In this document: one piece after another, positions 1-6,329 of the stretch
How positions within the stretch are numbered: position 1 is the first letter of the stretch
Layout of the letters: each line of letters opens with the position of its first letter
Assembly: GCA_029240955.1 (NCBI GenBank)
Contig: JARDZH010000131.1
Span: forward strand, 1-6,341
DNA: 6,341 nt
DNA from: Pseudomonas sp.
GTDB lineage: Bacteria; Pseudomonadota; Gammaproteobacteria; Pseudomonadales; Pseudomonadaceae
Direction of reading: 5' to 3'
Made by a program: the position numbers and the translations under genes
The notes under the pieces: generated by a model
Told to the model about the DNA's origin: nothing
Databases searched by the model: none
What the model saw: the letters and a program-made list of their open reading frames with translations, nothing else

Positions 1-43
1 GATGACTATTTGTCAGCCGACACCAATGCTGTGGATGTACTGG

Positions 44-70
44 CCTCGTCGCGGGCAAGCGCGCTCCTAC
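44..70 (-). repeat. REP-type palindromic repeat
   Basis: Read on the minus strand this stretch begins GTAGGAGCGCGCTTGCCCGC and continues into GACGAGG. That matches the widespread Pseudomonas REP pattern (GTAGGAGC followed by an imperfect GCG.GC/GC.CGC stem around a TTG turn). It begins about 15 bases after the stop codon of the efflux lipoprotein gene, the usual extragenic position for such elements, where it may stabilise or end the transcript. The family assignment rests on recognition of the motif. Only one copy is in the window, so repetition cannot be shown here. Confidence 0.75.
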
Positions 71-84
71 TGGTTCGGGTGCTT

Positions 85-1596
85 TCATTTACCAAACACC
101 GCCAACACCGCTGGCGTTTTTGGCGGTTGGGTCCGATCCAAATCAGGCACGTCATCACCCGCCGACAACCCGCCGCCCAGCGCAACCACCAGCCCGGCAG
201 AAGCCGTCAGCCGTGCAGCTTCGACCTGCTGCTGCACCTGCTGCTGGCGAAACAGCAAGGTCTGCGCATTCAACACATTCAAGTAATCGGTCAAACCACG
301 CCGGTAGGCGATCATGGCGATGTCGTAGGTCTTCTGCGCCGAAGCCACCGACTCCGCCGCGAACAGGTGTTGCTTATCCAGGGACTCACGACGAATCAGC
401 TGATCGGAAATACTCTTGAGCGCCATCACCAGCGTCTGGCTGTACTGCGCCACCGCCACGTCATAACCCGCCGAAGCCTGGCCCAGTTCGGCGCGTAACC
501 TGCCGCCGTCGAAGATCGGCAGGCTGATGGCCGGACCGACCTTGTAGGTCAGCTTCTTCCCGGTCAGAAACTCCAGCATGCCGCCACCGGTTGCCATGTA
601 GCCCAGGCTGCCCATCAGGTCCACGTTTGGATAGAACCCGGCATGCGCGACGTCGATACCGCGCGCCTGAGCCGCCACCTCCCAACGGCTGGCGACCACG
701 TCCGGACGCTGACCCAGAAGCTGCGCAGGCAGTGCCGAAGGCAGCCCTACCGAAGTCTGCAACGACAGCACCGGACGCTGCACCGCCACCGGTTCGCCCG
801 GGCCTTTGCCGGCAAGCGCGGCCAACTGGTTACGCCCCAATGCAATGGCTTCCTGCAGCCCGTCAATCTGGCGATGCGTCTCGGGCAGCATGCTCTCGGC
901 CTGGCTGACTTCCAGATGCGTACCCAGGCCACCTTTCAGGCGTCGTTCGGCCAGTTCGAGCAACTGCTGTTGCTGATGCAAGGTTGCTTCGGCGATGTCG
1001 AGCTGCGCGTAATTCAACGACAGCTGCACGTAGGCGCGGACGATGTTTTCCTGCAGCTCCAATTGCGCCTGACGCTCTTGCGCCGCGCTCATGTGCGCCC
1101 TGTCAAGCGCCTGTTCGCTGGCGTTACGGTCACGACCCCAGAAGTCCAGCGGGTAACTCAAGCCAAGCGCTGCATTGTTGTCCCAAGTGCGAGTATCGGC
1201 GAGCGCGCCCGGCCCATAGAACTGATCGTTCGGCCAGCTGTGGCGGGCAAGATTGGCGGTGCCTTGAACCTGCGCAGATTCAGCCGCCTCGGCAAGACCG
1301 GCCAGCGCCTTGGCCTGGCGCACGCGCGCCGCGGCAATCGCCAGGCTCGGGCTGCCTTGCATGGCGAGTTCGATCAGACGGTCCAACTGAGGGTCGGCGT
1401 ACGCGCGCCACCACAGGCTCGTCGGCCAGCGGGCGTCCTGCGCTGCGGTCTTTATCGCCTCGTCAGTCGTCAGCCCGTCGAGCGGCAACGCACTGCCTTG
1501 AGGTTTGATTCCGTGGGTTCCGATACAGCCGCTGATGACAAACGATAAAGCCAGAACACTGAGGGGCTTGAACCCTCTGATGATGCGACGCGGCAC
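85..1596 (-). CDS. Outer-membrane efflux lipoprotein, NodT/OprM type (RND or MFS tripartite pump)
   Basis: This 503-residue protein is the outer-membrane channel of a tripartite drug or solute exporter. It joins a periplasmic adaptor and an inner-membrane pump to carry substrate across the outer membrane. The N-terminus has basic residues (RRIIR), a hydrophobic stretch and a lipobox ISGC with the lipidated Cys at 24; Ile follows it, so Lol sorting to the outer membrane is expected. Two outer-membrane efflux repeats are visible: roughly residues 65-260, with SYPLDFWGRDRNA at 148-160, and roughly 290-475, with RPDVVASRWEVAAQARGIDV from 297, a FYPNV turn, GPAISLPIFDGGRLRAEL at 354-371 and YRRGLTDYLNVLNAQ. 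Length is normal for the family. The start is a GTG with a weak ribosome site, but an in-frame TAG lies about 50 bases upstream and no ATG precedes the signal peptide, so it is the only sensible start. The gene diverges from lysR. No adaptor or pump gene is adjacent within the window. Substrate is unknown. Confidence 0.93.
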   Translation of the reverse strand: MPRRIIRGFKPLSVLALSFVISGCIGTHGIKPQGSALPLDGLTTDEAIKTAAQDARWPTSLWWRAYADPQLDRLIELAMQGSPSLAIAAARVRQAKALAGLAEAAESAQVQGTANLARHSWPNDQFYGPGALADTRTWDNNAALGLSYPLDFWGRDRNASEQALDRAHMSAAQERQAQLELQENIVRAYVQLSLNYAQLDIAEATLHQQQQLLELAERRLKGGLGTHLEVSQAESMLPETHRQIDGLQEAIALGRNQLAALAGKGPGEPVAVQRPVLSLQTSVGLPSALPAQLLGQRPDVVASRWEVAAQARGIDVAHAGFYPNVDLMGSLGYMATGGGMLEFLTGKKLTYKVGPAISLPIFDGGRLRAELGQASAGYDVAVAQYSQTLVMALKSISDQLIRRESLDKQHLFAAESVASAQKTYDIAMIAYRRGLTDYLNVLNAQTLLFRQQQVQQQVEAARLTASAGLVVALGGGLSAGDDVPDLDRTQPPKTPAVLAVFGK

Positions 1597-1725
1597 AGCT
1601 GCAAGTTCCCGAATGGAGGTAAAGCACCGTTGAATGGCGCGATTCTAGGGGGCAGTTCGAGCGGCGATAAGCGGGGGGAAATGTGAATCTTTATTACAGA
1701 ATCAGCGATAATCCGACCGTTAGGC

Positions 1726-1751
1726 TGACATGGATCAGTAACTTCATGTCA
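1726..1751. promoter_or_regulatory. Candidate operator: TGACATG-N12-CATGTCA inverted repeat in the divergent lysR/efflux promoter region
   Basis: Exact 7-base arms, TGACATG (1726-1732) and CATGTCA (1745-1751), are separated by 12 bases. The second arm ends 29 bases before the lysR ATG. The repeat sits in the 184-base gap shared by the two divergent genes, where LysR proteins usually bind to repress themselves and activate the neighbour. An overlapping possible lysR promoter is weak (CTGACA at 1725-1730 and CACAAT at 1750-1755, with a long 19-base spacer). Upstream at 1691-1711, TTAT and ATAA flank ATCAGCGAT, another possible but weaker site. The binding protein is inferred, not shown. Confidence 0.4.
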
Positions 1752-1780
1752 CAATTTGGAATCTCTCCAGAGAACACCCC

Positions 1781-2728
1781 ATGGACACCCTGCAAAACAT
1801 GCGCGCCTTCAGTTGTGTGGCGCAAGCGGGCAGCTTCACTGCAGCCGCTGCACAGCTGGATACCACCACGGCCAACGTATCGCGCGCCGTCTCCAACCTT
1901 GAGGCGCACCTGCAAACGCGTTTGCTCAACCGCACCACCCGCCGCATCGCGCTGACCGAGGCCGGCAAGCGTTACCTGTTGCGTTGTGAACAGATTCTGG
2001 CGTCTGTCGAGGAGGCTGAGGCCGAAGCGAGCGATGCCCATGCGCGCCCTGCCGGGCAGCTCAAAGTGCATTCGATGCCGGGCGTCGCTCAGCATTACGT
2101 GATCGACGCCATCGCGCGTTATCGCCGCAACCATCCGGACGTGTCCTTCGACCTGACCATGACCAACCGCGTGCCTGATCTGCTGGAAGAAGGCTATGAC
2201 GTGTCGATCGTGCTGGCGAGCGAGCTGCCGGATTCGGGCTTTGTGTCCCAGCGTCTGGGCATCACTTACAGCATCGTGTGCGCGTCGCCGGACTACGTGA
2301 AGACCTTCGGCATGCCGCACAAGCCCGCCGAGCTGCTGAACCACGCGTGCCTGCGCCTGGTGAGCCCGGTATTTCCGCTGGAGAAGTGGCTGTTCGACGG
2401 TCCGGAAGGCCAGGAGATGGTCACCATCACCAACTCGCCACTGCTGGTGAACTCGGCGGACGCCATGCAGACCGCGATTTCCAGCGGCATGGGCGTTGGC
2501 ATCCTGCCGATCTATTCGGCCATCGATGGCTTGCGCAACGGCACGTTGGTGCGGGTTCTGCCCGACTATCGCTCTCAGGAGCTGAACCTGTACGCGATCT
2601 ATCCGTCGCGGCAGTATCTGGATGCCAAGATAAAGACCTGGGTCGAATACCTGCGGGGTTCGTTGCCGGAAATTCTGGCGGCAGACGAAGCGGATCTTCA
2701 CGTTCAAGCGCTCAAGGGCTTGGCATGA
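1781..2728 (+). CDS. LysR-family transcriptional regulator (CrgA-like subfamily)
   Basis: This 315-residue protein is a DNA-binding regulator of the usual LysR size. Residues about 1-62 form the winged helix-turn-helix: MRAFSCVAQAGSFTAAAAQL, then TTTANVSRAVSNLEAHL as recognition helix, then LLNRTTRRIALTEAG. A linker helix (about 63-90, YLLRCEQILASVEEAEAEAS) follows. Residues about 92-297 are the periplasmic-binding-protein-like effector domain, with GQLKVHSMPG, the DVSIVLASELPDSGFVSQRLG segment and the SSGMGVGILPIY signature near 234-245. The pattern fits the CrgA-like group, whose effectors are varied and cannot be predicted here. It is divergent from the efflux lipoprotein gene and lies 87 bases upstream of the dehydrogenase on the same strand, so either or both may be its targets. 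The start ATG has only a weak ribosome site (AGAG 9 bases upstream) but fits the family N-terminus well. Confidence 0.95.
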   Translation: MDTLQNMRAFSCVAQAGSFTAAAAQLDTTTANVSRAVSNLEAHLQTRLLNRTTRRIALTEAGKRYLLRCEQILASVEEAEAEASDAHARPAGQLKVHSMPGVAQHYVIDAIARYRRNHPDVSFDLTMTNRVPDLLEEGYDVSIVLASELPDSGFVSQRLGITYSIVCASPDYVKTFGMPHKPAELLNHACLRLVSPVFPLEKWLFDGPEGQEMVTITNSPLLVNSADAMQTAISSGMGVGILPIYSAIDGLRNGTLVRVLPDYRSQELNLYAIYPSRQYLDAKIKTWVEYLRGSLPEILAADEADLHVQALKGLA

Positions 2729-2760
2729 CATCGTACAACTGACAAAAATCGGCTGCCAAA

Positions 2761-2800
2761 GAGCGGAAATGAATGATAGCGTGCTACTCATCAACCGCTC
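2761..2800. promoter_or_regulatory. Nested inverted repeat upstream of the dehydrogenase: candidate operator or leader hairpin
   Basis: In the 87-base gap between lysR and the dehydrogenase, an inner near-perfect repeat ATGATAGC-GT-GCTACTCAT (2773-2791, one extra C on the right arm) sits inside an outer exact repeat GAGCGG (2761-2766) and CCGCTC (2795-2800). The ATGA of the inner arm is itself duplicated just upstream (2769-2772). The right edge is 15 bases from the dehydrogenase ATG. No run of T follows it, so it does not look like an intrinsic terminator for lysR. An operator for a dimeric repressor or activator, or a 5' leader hairpin, fits better. No convincing sigma-70 promoter was found here. 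Confidence 0.4.
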
Positions 2801-2815
2801 GAGAGTGACTGCCCA

Positions 2816-3790
2816 ATGAAAAAAACCGTACTCGCCTTCAGCCGTGTTTCCCCTGAGATGGCCGAACGTCTGTCTCAGGATTTCAACGTCGTCGTACCCG
2901 ATCCCAAGCAGGGCGATATCACCGCCCAGTTCAACGAAGCGCTGCCCCAGGCGCACGGCCTGATCGGCTCGGGCCGCAAGTTGGGCCGCGAGCAGTTGGA
3001 AGGCGCGCAGAACCTGGAAGTGATTTCGAGCATTTCCGTGGGTTATGACAACTACGACGTCGGCTACCTGAGCGAGCGCGGCATCATGCTCACCAACACC
3101 CCTGACGTGCTGACCGAAAGCACCGCCGACCTCGGCTTTTCGCTGATCATGAGCAGCGCCCGCCGTGTCGCGGAACTGGACGCCTGGACCAAGGCCGGCG
3201 AATGGAAGCGCAGCGTCGAGGCCCCGCATTTCGGGACCGACGTGCACGGCAAGACGCTGGGTATCGTTGGCATGGGCAACATCGGCGCAGCCATTGCCCG
3301 TCGCGGTCGTCTGGGCTTCAACATGCCGATTCTGTACAGCGGCAACAGCCACAAACCTGAGCTGGAAAAAGAGCTGGGCGCGCAGTTCCGCAGTCTGGAT
3401 CAACTGCTGGCCGAAGCGGATTTCGTCTGCCTGGTCGTGCCGCTGAGCGAAAAGACCAAGCACCTGATCGGCCGTCGCGAGCTGTCGCTGATGAAGCGGA
3501 GTGCGATTCTGGTCAACATTGCCCGCGGACCTATTGTCGACGAACCGGCGCTGATTGAAGCGCTGCAGAACGGCACCATTCGCGGCGCCGGTCTGGACGT
3601 TTACGAGAAAGAGCCGCTGAGCGAATCGCCGCTGTTCCAGCTCAAGAACGCCGTCACCCTGCCCCACATCGGTTCGGCCACCACCGAAACCCGTGAAGCA
3701 ATGGCAGACCGCGCTTACACCAACCTGCGCGCCGCATTGCTGGGCGACAAGCCGCAGGATCTGGTGAATGCGCAGGTGTGGAAGGGCTGA
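2816..3790 (+). CDS. ghrB: D-2-hydroxyacid dehydrogenase: glyoxylate/hydroxypyruvate reductase B or 2-ketogluconate reductase type
   Basis: This 324-residue cytoplasmic enzyme should reduce 2-oxoacids such as glyoxylate, hydroxypyruvate or 2-ketogluconate with NAD(P)H. It has the length and overall pattern of E. coli GhrB as recalled. The substrate domain includes SISVGYDNYD (72-81). The NAD(P) domain begins TDVHGKTLGIVGMGNIG, with the GxGxxG motif at 152-157. The catalytic set is complete: Arg237 in NIARGPIVDE, Glu266 in DVYEKEPL and His284 in LPHIGSATTETR. The loop after the second strand reads YSGNSHK, lacking the Arg pair of E. coli GhrB (NARRHH, from memory), so cofactor preference may differ. 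Pseudomonas homologues are often called TkrA, and some lie in 2-ketogluconate gene clusters, but no kgu-type genes are seen here. The start ATG follows GAGAG at a 10-base spacing and matches the family N-terminus. Co-transcription with lysR is possible, but the gap and palindrome suggest separate control. Confidence 0.93.
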   Translation: MKKTVLAFSRVSPEMAERLSQDFNVVVPDPKQGDITAQFNEALPQAHGLIGSGRKLGREQLEGAQNLEVISSISVGYDNYDVGYLSERGIMLTNTPDVLTESTADLGFSLIMSSARRVAELDAWTKAGEWKRSVEAPHFGTDVHGKTLGIVGMGNIGAAIARRGRLGFNMPILYSGNSHKPELEKELGAQFRSLDQLLAEADFVCLVVPLSEKTKHLIGRRELSLMKRSAILVNIARGPIVDEPALIEALQNGTIRGAGLDVYEKEPLSESPLFQLKNAVTLPHIGSATTETREAMADRAYTNLRAALLGDKPQDLVNAQVWKG

Positions 3791-3889
3791 GTGTGCACGG
3801 CTTACTGTCGCTAAGGCGGCAAGCGGCGTGCTCCTGACCTTGAAATGGGCGCCTGCCGGTCCCCGCTGCTTGTCACTTGCGACATGTCC

Positions 3890-3925
3890 GAGCGGATGAA
3901 GTCGAACGTCCGACTTCACCCGCTC
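3890..3925. terminator. Strong hairpin between convergent genes, possible bidirectional terminator
   Basis: A 15-base stem (3890-3904 with 3911-3925) closes a 6-base loop, AACGTC. The left arm is GAGCGGATGAAGTCG and the right arm CGACTTCACCCGCTC, with one mismatch. In the minus-strand transcript that position becomes a G-U pair, so the stem is fully paired there. It lies 11 bases past the stop codon of the M66-like gene and 100 bases past that of the dehydrogenase, as expected for a shared terminator. However, neither side has a T run, so classic intrinsic termination is not assured. A repetitive palindromic element or an mRNA-end stabiliser are alternatives. Confidence 0.5.
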
Positions 3926-3935
3926 TCGCGCTCTG

Positions 3936-6263
3936 TCAAGGAGACAGGTTGTCCAGAGGGGTGCGAAGAAAATTCTGATCGTCATTTCTGGAAAACGCAC
4001 TGCTGCCGACCGTTCCATCAGTAGAAGCAGTAATGAAAAGCCCATCAAATGTGCTCTGCAGCAGCATGTATTCGGGCTGAGCCAGATCTGTGCGGCCACT
4101 CCATTGAAACCGCGGATCGTTGATTGAACAGAGCTTCATCGACAGGCTTTCGTCCAGGCACTTAGCAGTCGATGGCCCGGTCAGCACGAACTTTACGTCG
4201 CCTGGTGTCAGCACATCCGTCAGCCCCCATTGTTGTTCTATATCGCCGGCGTTGCAGGCTTTCTGTTTGAGGCCTGAAAAGGTACGGGCCAAACAGTTGC
4301 CAGTCGCTTTAGAACGCAGAAACTGAGGAATGATGACTGGATAACCAGACTCCGTCCCTACCCGAATCGGCGGCGGCAGGGCCGCCTCATTCGAAAGATC
4401 CCTCTTGTCGACACTATTCTCGAACCTGAACAGCTCAGCGGATACAGGACGACGACTGACAGGCACGTTGATGGCGGCAGTGAGCAGGCGATATGAGGGG
4501 AGCGAACCGACATACAGAGTTCTCATATCCGCAGAGCCATCAGCATAGTTAACCTGAAGTTTGAACAGCGTAATGGCTTGCGGACTATCCAGAGCCGCGA
4601 GTTGGCCCTCAACAGTGTCAGCACCCGCTGAAGAGGCTTGGAAAACGTTTCCATAGTTGGAAACAATCGGCGGATAAATCTGACTGACTTGTTCGGAGTC
4701 GTGCACCGCAGCTGCCATTGTAACGACCAGTGTTTGTACCGGAACGCCAGTTTCCAAAGGGGCTTGGCCGGACGCGATCAGGTTGAGAAGCTCCCCTAAA
4801 AAATGAGAGTCGGTATCGATTCCTGCATCAATTAGCGCCGTCGGTTCCCTGCCCGGTCGATCCTTCGCATGCAGGGCTTCAGGCCGCGGTGGACGGTGGT
4901 CATCCCCTATCGCGGCAAATTGCAGATCAGACGGAAAACTGCCGAAGCGCTGCTGCACCTGCAGCATTTGTTGATGGGTGTAAGGCGCGATGTACTGACG
5001 CCAGTCTGTCGTTGCTGAAGGATCAGAGGTGCGCAATAGTTCGAATTCGTCTACCAAGGGAGCCGACGCCACCGAGTCGGGCCATTCGGGTTCCGTCAGT
5101 GTGCCTACGACATGACCAAAATAGTGGTAGCCCAGATAGTCCACGTTCAGCCCATAATCATGCGGCGCCGGATGATAGTTGGGCAAAAAGCGCATGTCAT
5201 AGGAGCGATAGGCCCATTTCTCATAACGAGGTGGAGTCCAATGCGGAAGTCTCAAGGCATGACCGGTTTCATGCCAGAACCCTACTGGGGTCTGAGGATA
5301 ATTGCAGCTATTACCTCCGCAACTCGCGCCTACGTCAGGTGGCAGCACCGGCACATCGTCCGGGGCATCCAGAAGCTGGCCGGTGATGCCCACAAATTTT
5401 CCAGGCTGCTTATCACCAAGGTCCGATGCGGCCCTCCAGAAATTTCCCATACCGACTTTAGCCGGCAGTGTCTGATCGCCATATACAGCCCACTCATGGT
5501 AGTCACGGTCTGAAAGTGAGTAGCGATGGGGCTTTCCGTCGGGCCCTAGAGCGATTATGTAAGGCCAGTACCCTTCCCCCATTCCCAATACAAGTTTCTG
5601 AACAGGCAACTCAGAAAACATCTCGCGTGCCGCGATAGTCGCAAGCTCTGGGTTTTTCTGCATATCGAACTGCTCAAGATCCGTACGGCATGTATTGCGG
5701 TCGCGAAATACGCACCCCTTGATGTTCATCAGCACCAGACCTTCGCTTTCGCTGGTGAGAAATATCATTTTGCTTCTGTCCAGAACGCCGACAATGTCGG
5801 GCTTGCCGTTCACGAAGAATTTCAGGTTCATACCGGCTTCGAACAAGTAATACGGGATGGTCGCCGTCCACGCATTGATTCGATACTTCGGGTAATCCCC
5901 GATAATAGGTTTTCCGGAAAATGTGTTGCTCTGGTCGAACACCGCATTGCGCGGAAACTGGCCAGGCGGAGCCAGGGGAATGACGTACTCAGTCCCGTTG
6001 AGTTCCAGAACCATACTGGCGGAGACCAGCACCACAAGCGGCGACGGTTTGAAAATGACCAGCGCTTCGCGGTGCGGCACCAGCAAAGGATCGAAGATGT
6101 CACGCCGGGCACCGATGACATGGGTCTGGGCAAACTCGATCTGCGCTCGTATGCCACCGTCCAGATCGTTATGCCAGCTTGAAGTCGACTGGCTGAAAAC
6201 GCTTGAACTGCAGCAGAACAACAGCGCTGCAAACAACGTTTCCAGAAGAGGTTTGCTGTTCAT
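3936..6263 (-). CDS. Secreted StcE/TagA-like (peptidase M66) metalloprotease homologue with lectin-like C-terminus and altered active-site signature
   Basis: This 775-residue exported protein resembles StcE of enterohaemorrhagic E. coli, V. cholerae TagA and Burkholderia dictomallein, zinc proteases that cut glycosylated host proteins. A Sec signal peptide (about 1-24) precedes an N-terminal domain with DLDGGIRAQIEFAQTHVI (33-50). The zinc helix HETGHALRLPHW (331-342) supplies His331, Glu332, His335 and His341, followed by RFLPNYHP as in StcE. Residues 506-538 (GVPVQTLV...IYPPIVSNYG) match the StcE post-catalytic module. StcE comparisons are from memory. Residues about 643-775 hold C657/C670 with QQW and C702/C712 with FQW, suggesting ricin-type repeats. 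Arg338 replaces the metzincin Gly, and Leu377 seems to replace the Met-turn Met, so activity is uncertain. StcE leaves by type II secretion; that route is only inferred here. The ATG at 6263 was chosen over one 27 bases upstream because only it has a Shine-Dalgarno sequence. Codon use is more AT-rich than in the neighbours. Confidence 0.85.
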   Translation of the reverse strand: MNSKPLLETLFAALLFCCSSSVFSQSTSSWHNDLDGGIRAQIEFAQTHVIGARRDIFDPLLVPHREALVIFKPSPLVVLVSASMVLELNGTEYVIPLAPPGQFPRNAVFDQSNTFSGKPIIGDYPKYRINAWTATIPYYLFEAGMNLKFFVNGKPDIVGVLDRSKMIFLTSESEGLVLMNIKGCVFRDRNTCRTDLEQFDMQKNPELATIAAREMFSELPVQKLVLGMGEGYWPYIIALGPDGKPHRYSLSDRDYHEWAVYGDQTLPAKVGMGNFWRAASDLGDKQPGKFVGITGQLLDAPDDVPVLPPDVGASCGGNSCNYPQTPVGFWHETGHALRLPHWTPPRYEKWAYRSYDMRFLPNYHPAPHDYGLNVDYLGYHYFGHVVGTLTEPEWPDSVASAPLVDEFELLRTSDPSATTDWRQYIAPYTHQQMLQVQQRFGSFPSDLQFAAIGDDHRPPRPEALHAKDRPGREPTALIDAGIDTDSHFLGELLNLIASGQAPLETGVPVQTLVVTMAAAVHDSEQVSQIYPPIVSNYGNVFQASSAGADTVEGQLAALDSPQAITLFKLQVNYADGSADMRTLYVGSLPSYRLLTAAINVPVSRRPVSAELFRFENSVDKRDLSNEAALPPPIRVGTESGYPVIIPQFLRSKATGNCLARTFSGLKQKACNAGDIEQQWGLTDVLTPGDVKFVLTGPSTAKCLDESLSMKLCSINDPRFQWSGRTDLAQPEYMLLQSTFDGLFITASTDGTVGSSAFSRNDDQNFLRTPLDNLSP

Positions 6264-6270
6264 GTCGGAA

Positions 6271-6276
6271 TCCCTT
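6271..6276 (-). promoter_or_regulatory. Ribosome binding site that fixes the start of the M66-like gene
   Basis: AAGGGA, within AGAAGGGA on the minus strand, lies 7 bases before the ATG whose last sense base is at 6261. The alternative in-frame ATG at 6290 has no purine-rich stretch in front of it, and it would put nine extra residues, including two Arg and two Asp, before the signal peptide. The internal ATG is therefore preferred. Confidence 0.7.
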
Positions 6277-6302
6277 CTGACCATAATCATTCAGTGACGA
6301 TG

Positions 6303-6329
6303 GTTGTCCGGTGTGCCGGCATTAACAAC
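6303..6329. other. Imperfect inverted repeat upstream of the M66-like gene
   Basis: On the plus strand GTTGT-CCGG, a TGTG loop, then CCGG, five unpaired bases and ACAAC make a bulged palindrome 40-66 bases upstream of the chosen start. It could be an operator, a terminator of an unseen upstream gene, or chance. No clear sigma-70 hexamer pair was found between it and the start codon. Confidence 0.25.

Noticed and set aside
3..15. Short inverted repeat TGAC-N5-GTCA at the left edge
   Set aside because: Four-base arms are expected by chance, and the context is cut off by the window edge.
643..1548. A 301-codon open frame on the plus strand opposite the efflux lipoprotein gene
   Set aside because: The opposite strand encodes a complete, recognisable NodT-type protein. 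This frame shows no family motifs and is an antisense shadow.
1615..1686. GGAGGT followed by a TTG-started 18-codon frame in the lysR/efflux gap, a possible leader peptide
   Set aside because: The Shine-Dalgarno match is good but the start is TTG, the peptide has no attenuation-like run of codons, and the ATG four bases later stops after four codons. Coincidence is more likely.
2729..2815. Sigma-70 promoter for the dehydrogenase
   Set aside because: TTGACA-like and TATAAT-like hexamers can be found separately (CTGACA at 2739-2744, GATAGC at 2775-2780), but no pair has acceptable spacing.
3933..3947. CTGTC/GACAG small hairpin across the stop codon of the M66-like gene
   Set aside because: A five-base stem with a five-base loop partly inside coding sequence; too weak to call next to the far stronger hairpin at 3890-3925.
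1694..4099. An 801-codon open frame on the minus strand, antisense to lysR and the dehydrogenase
   Set aside because: It spans two well-supported genes and the intergenic gaps, and overlaps the end of the M66-like gene. Its translation is low-complexity, rich in Gln, Arg, Val and Ala with no domain pattern, as expected opposite GC-rich biased codons.
6264..6290. Longer form of the M66-like protein starting at the ATG at 6290
   Set aside because: No ribosome site precedes that ATG, while AAGGGA lies 7 bases before the ATG at 6263, which starts directly at a normal signal peptide.
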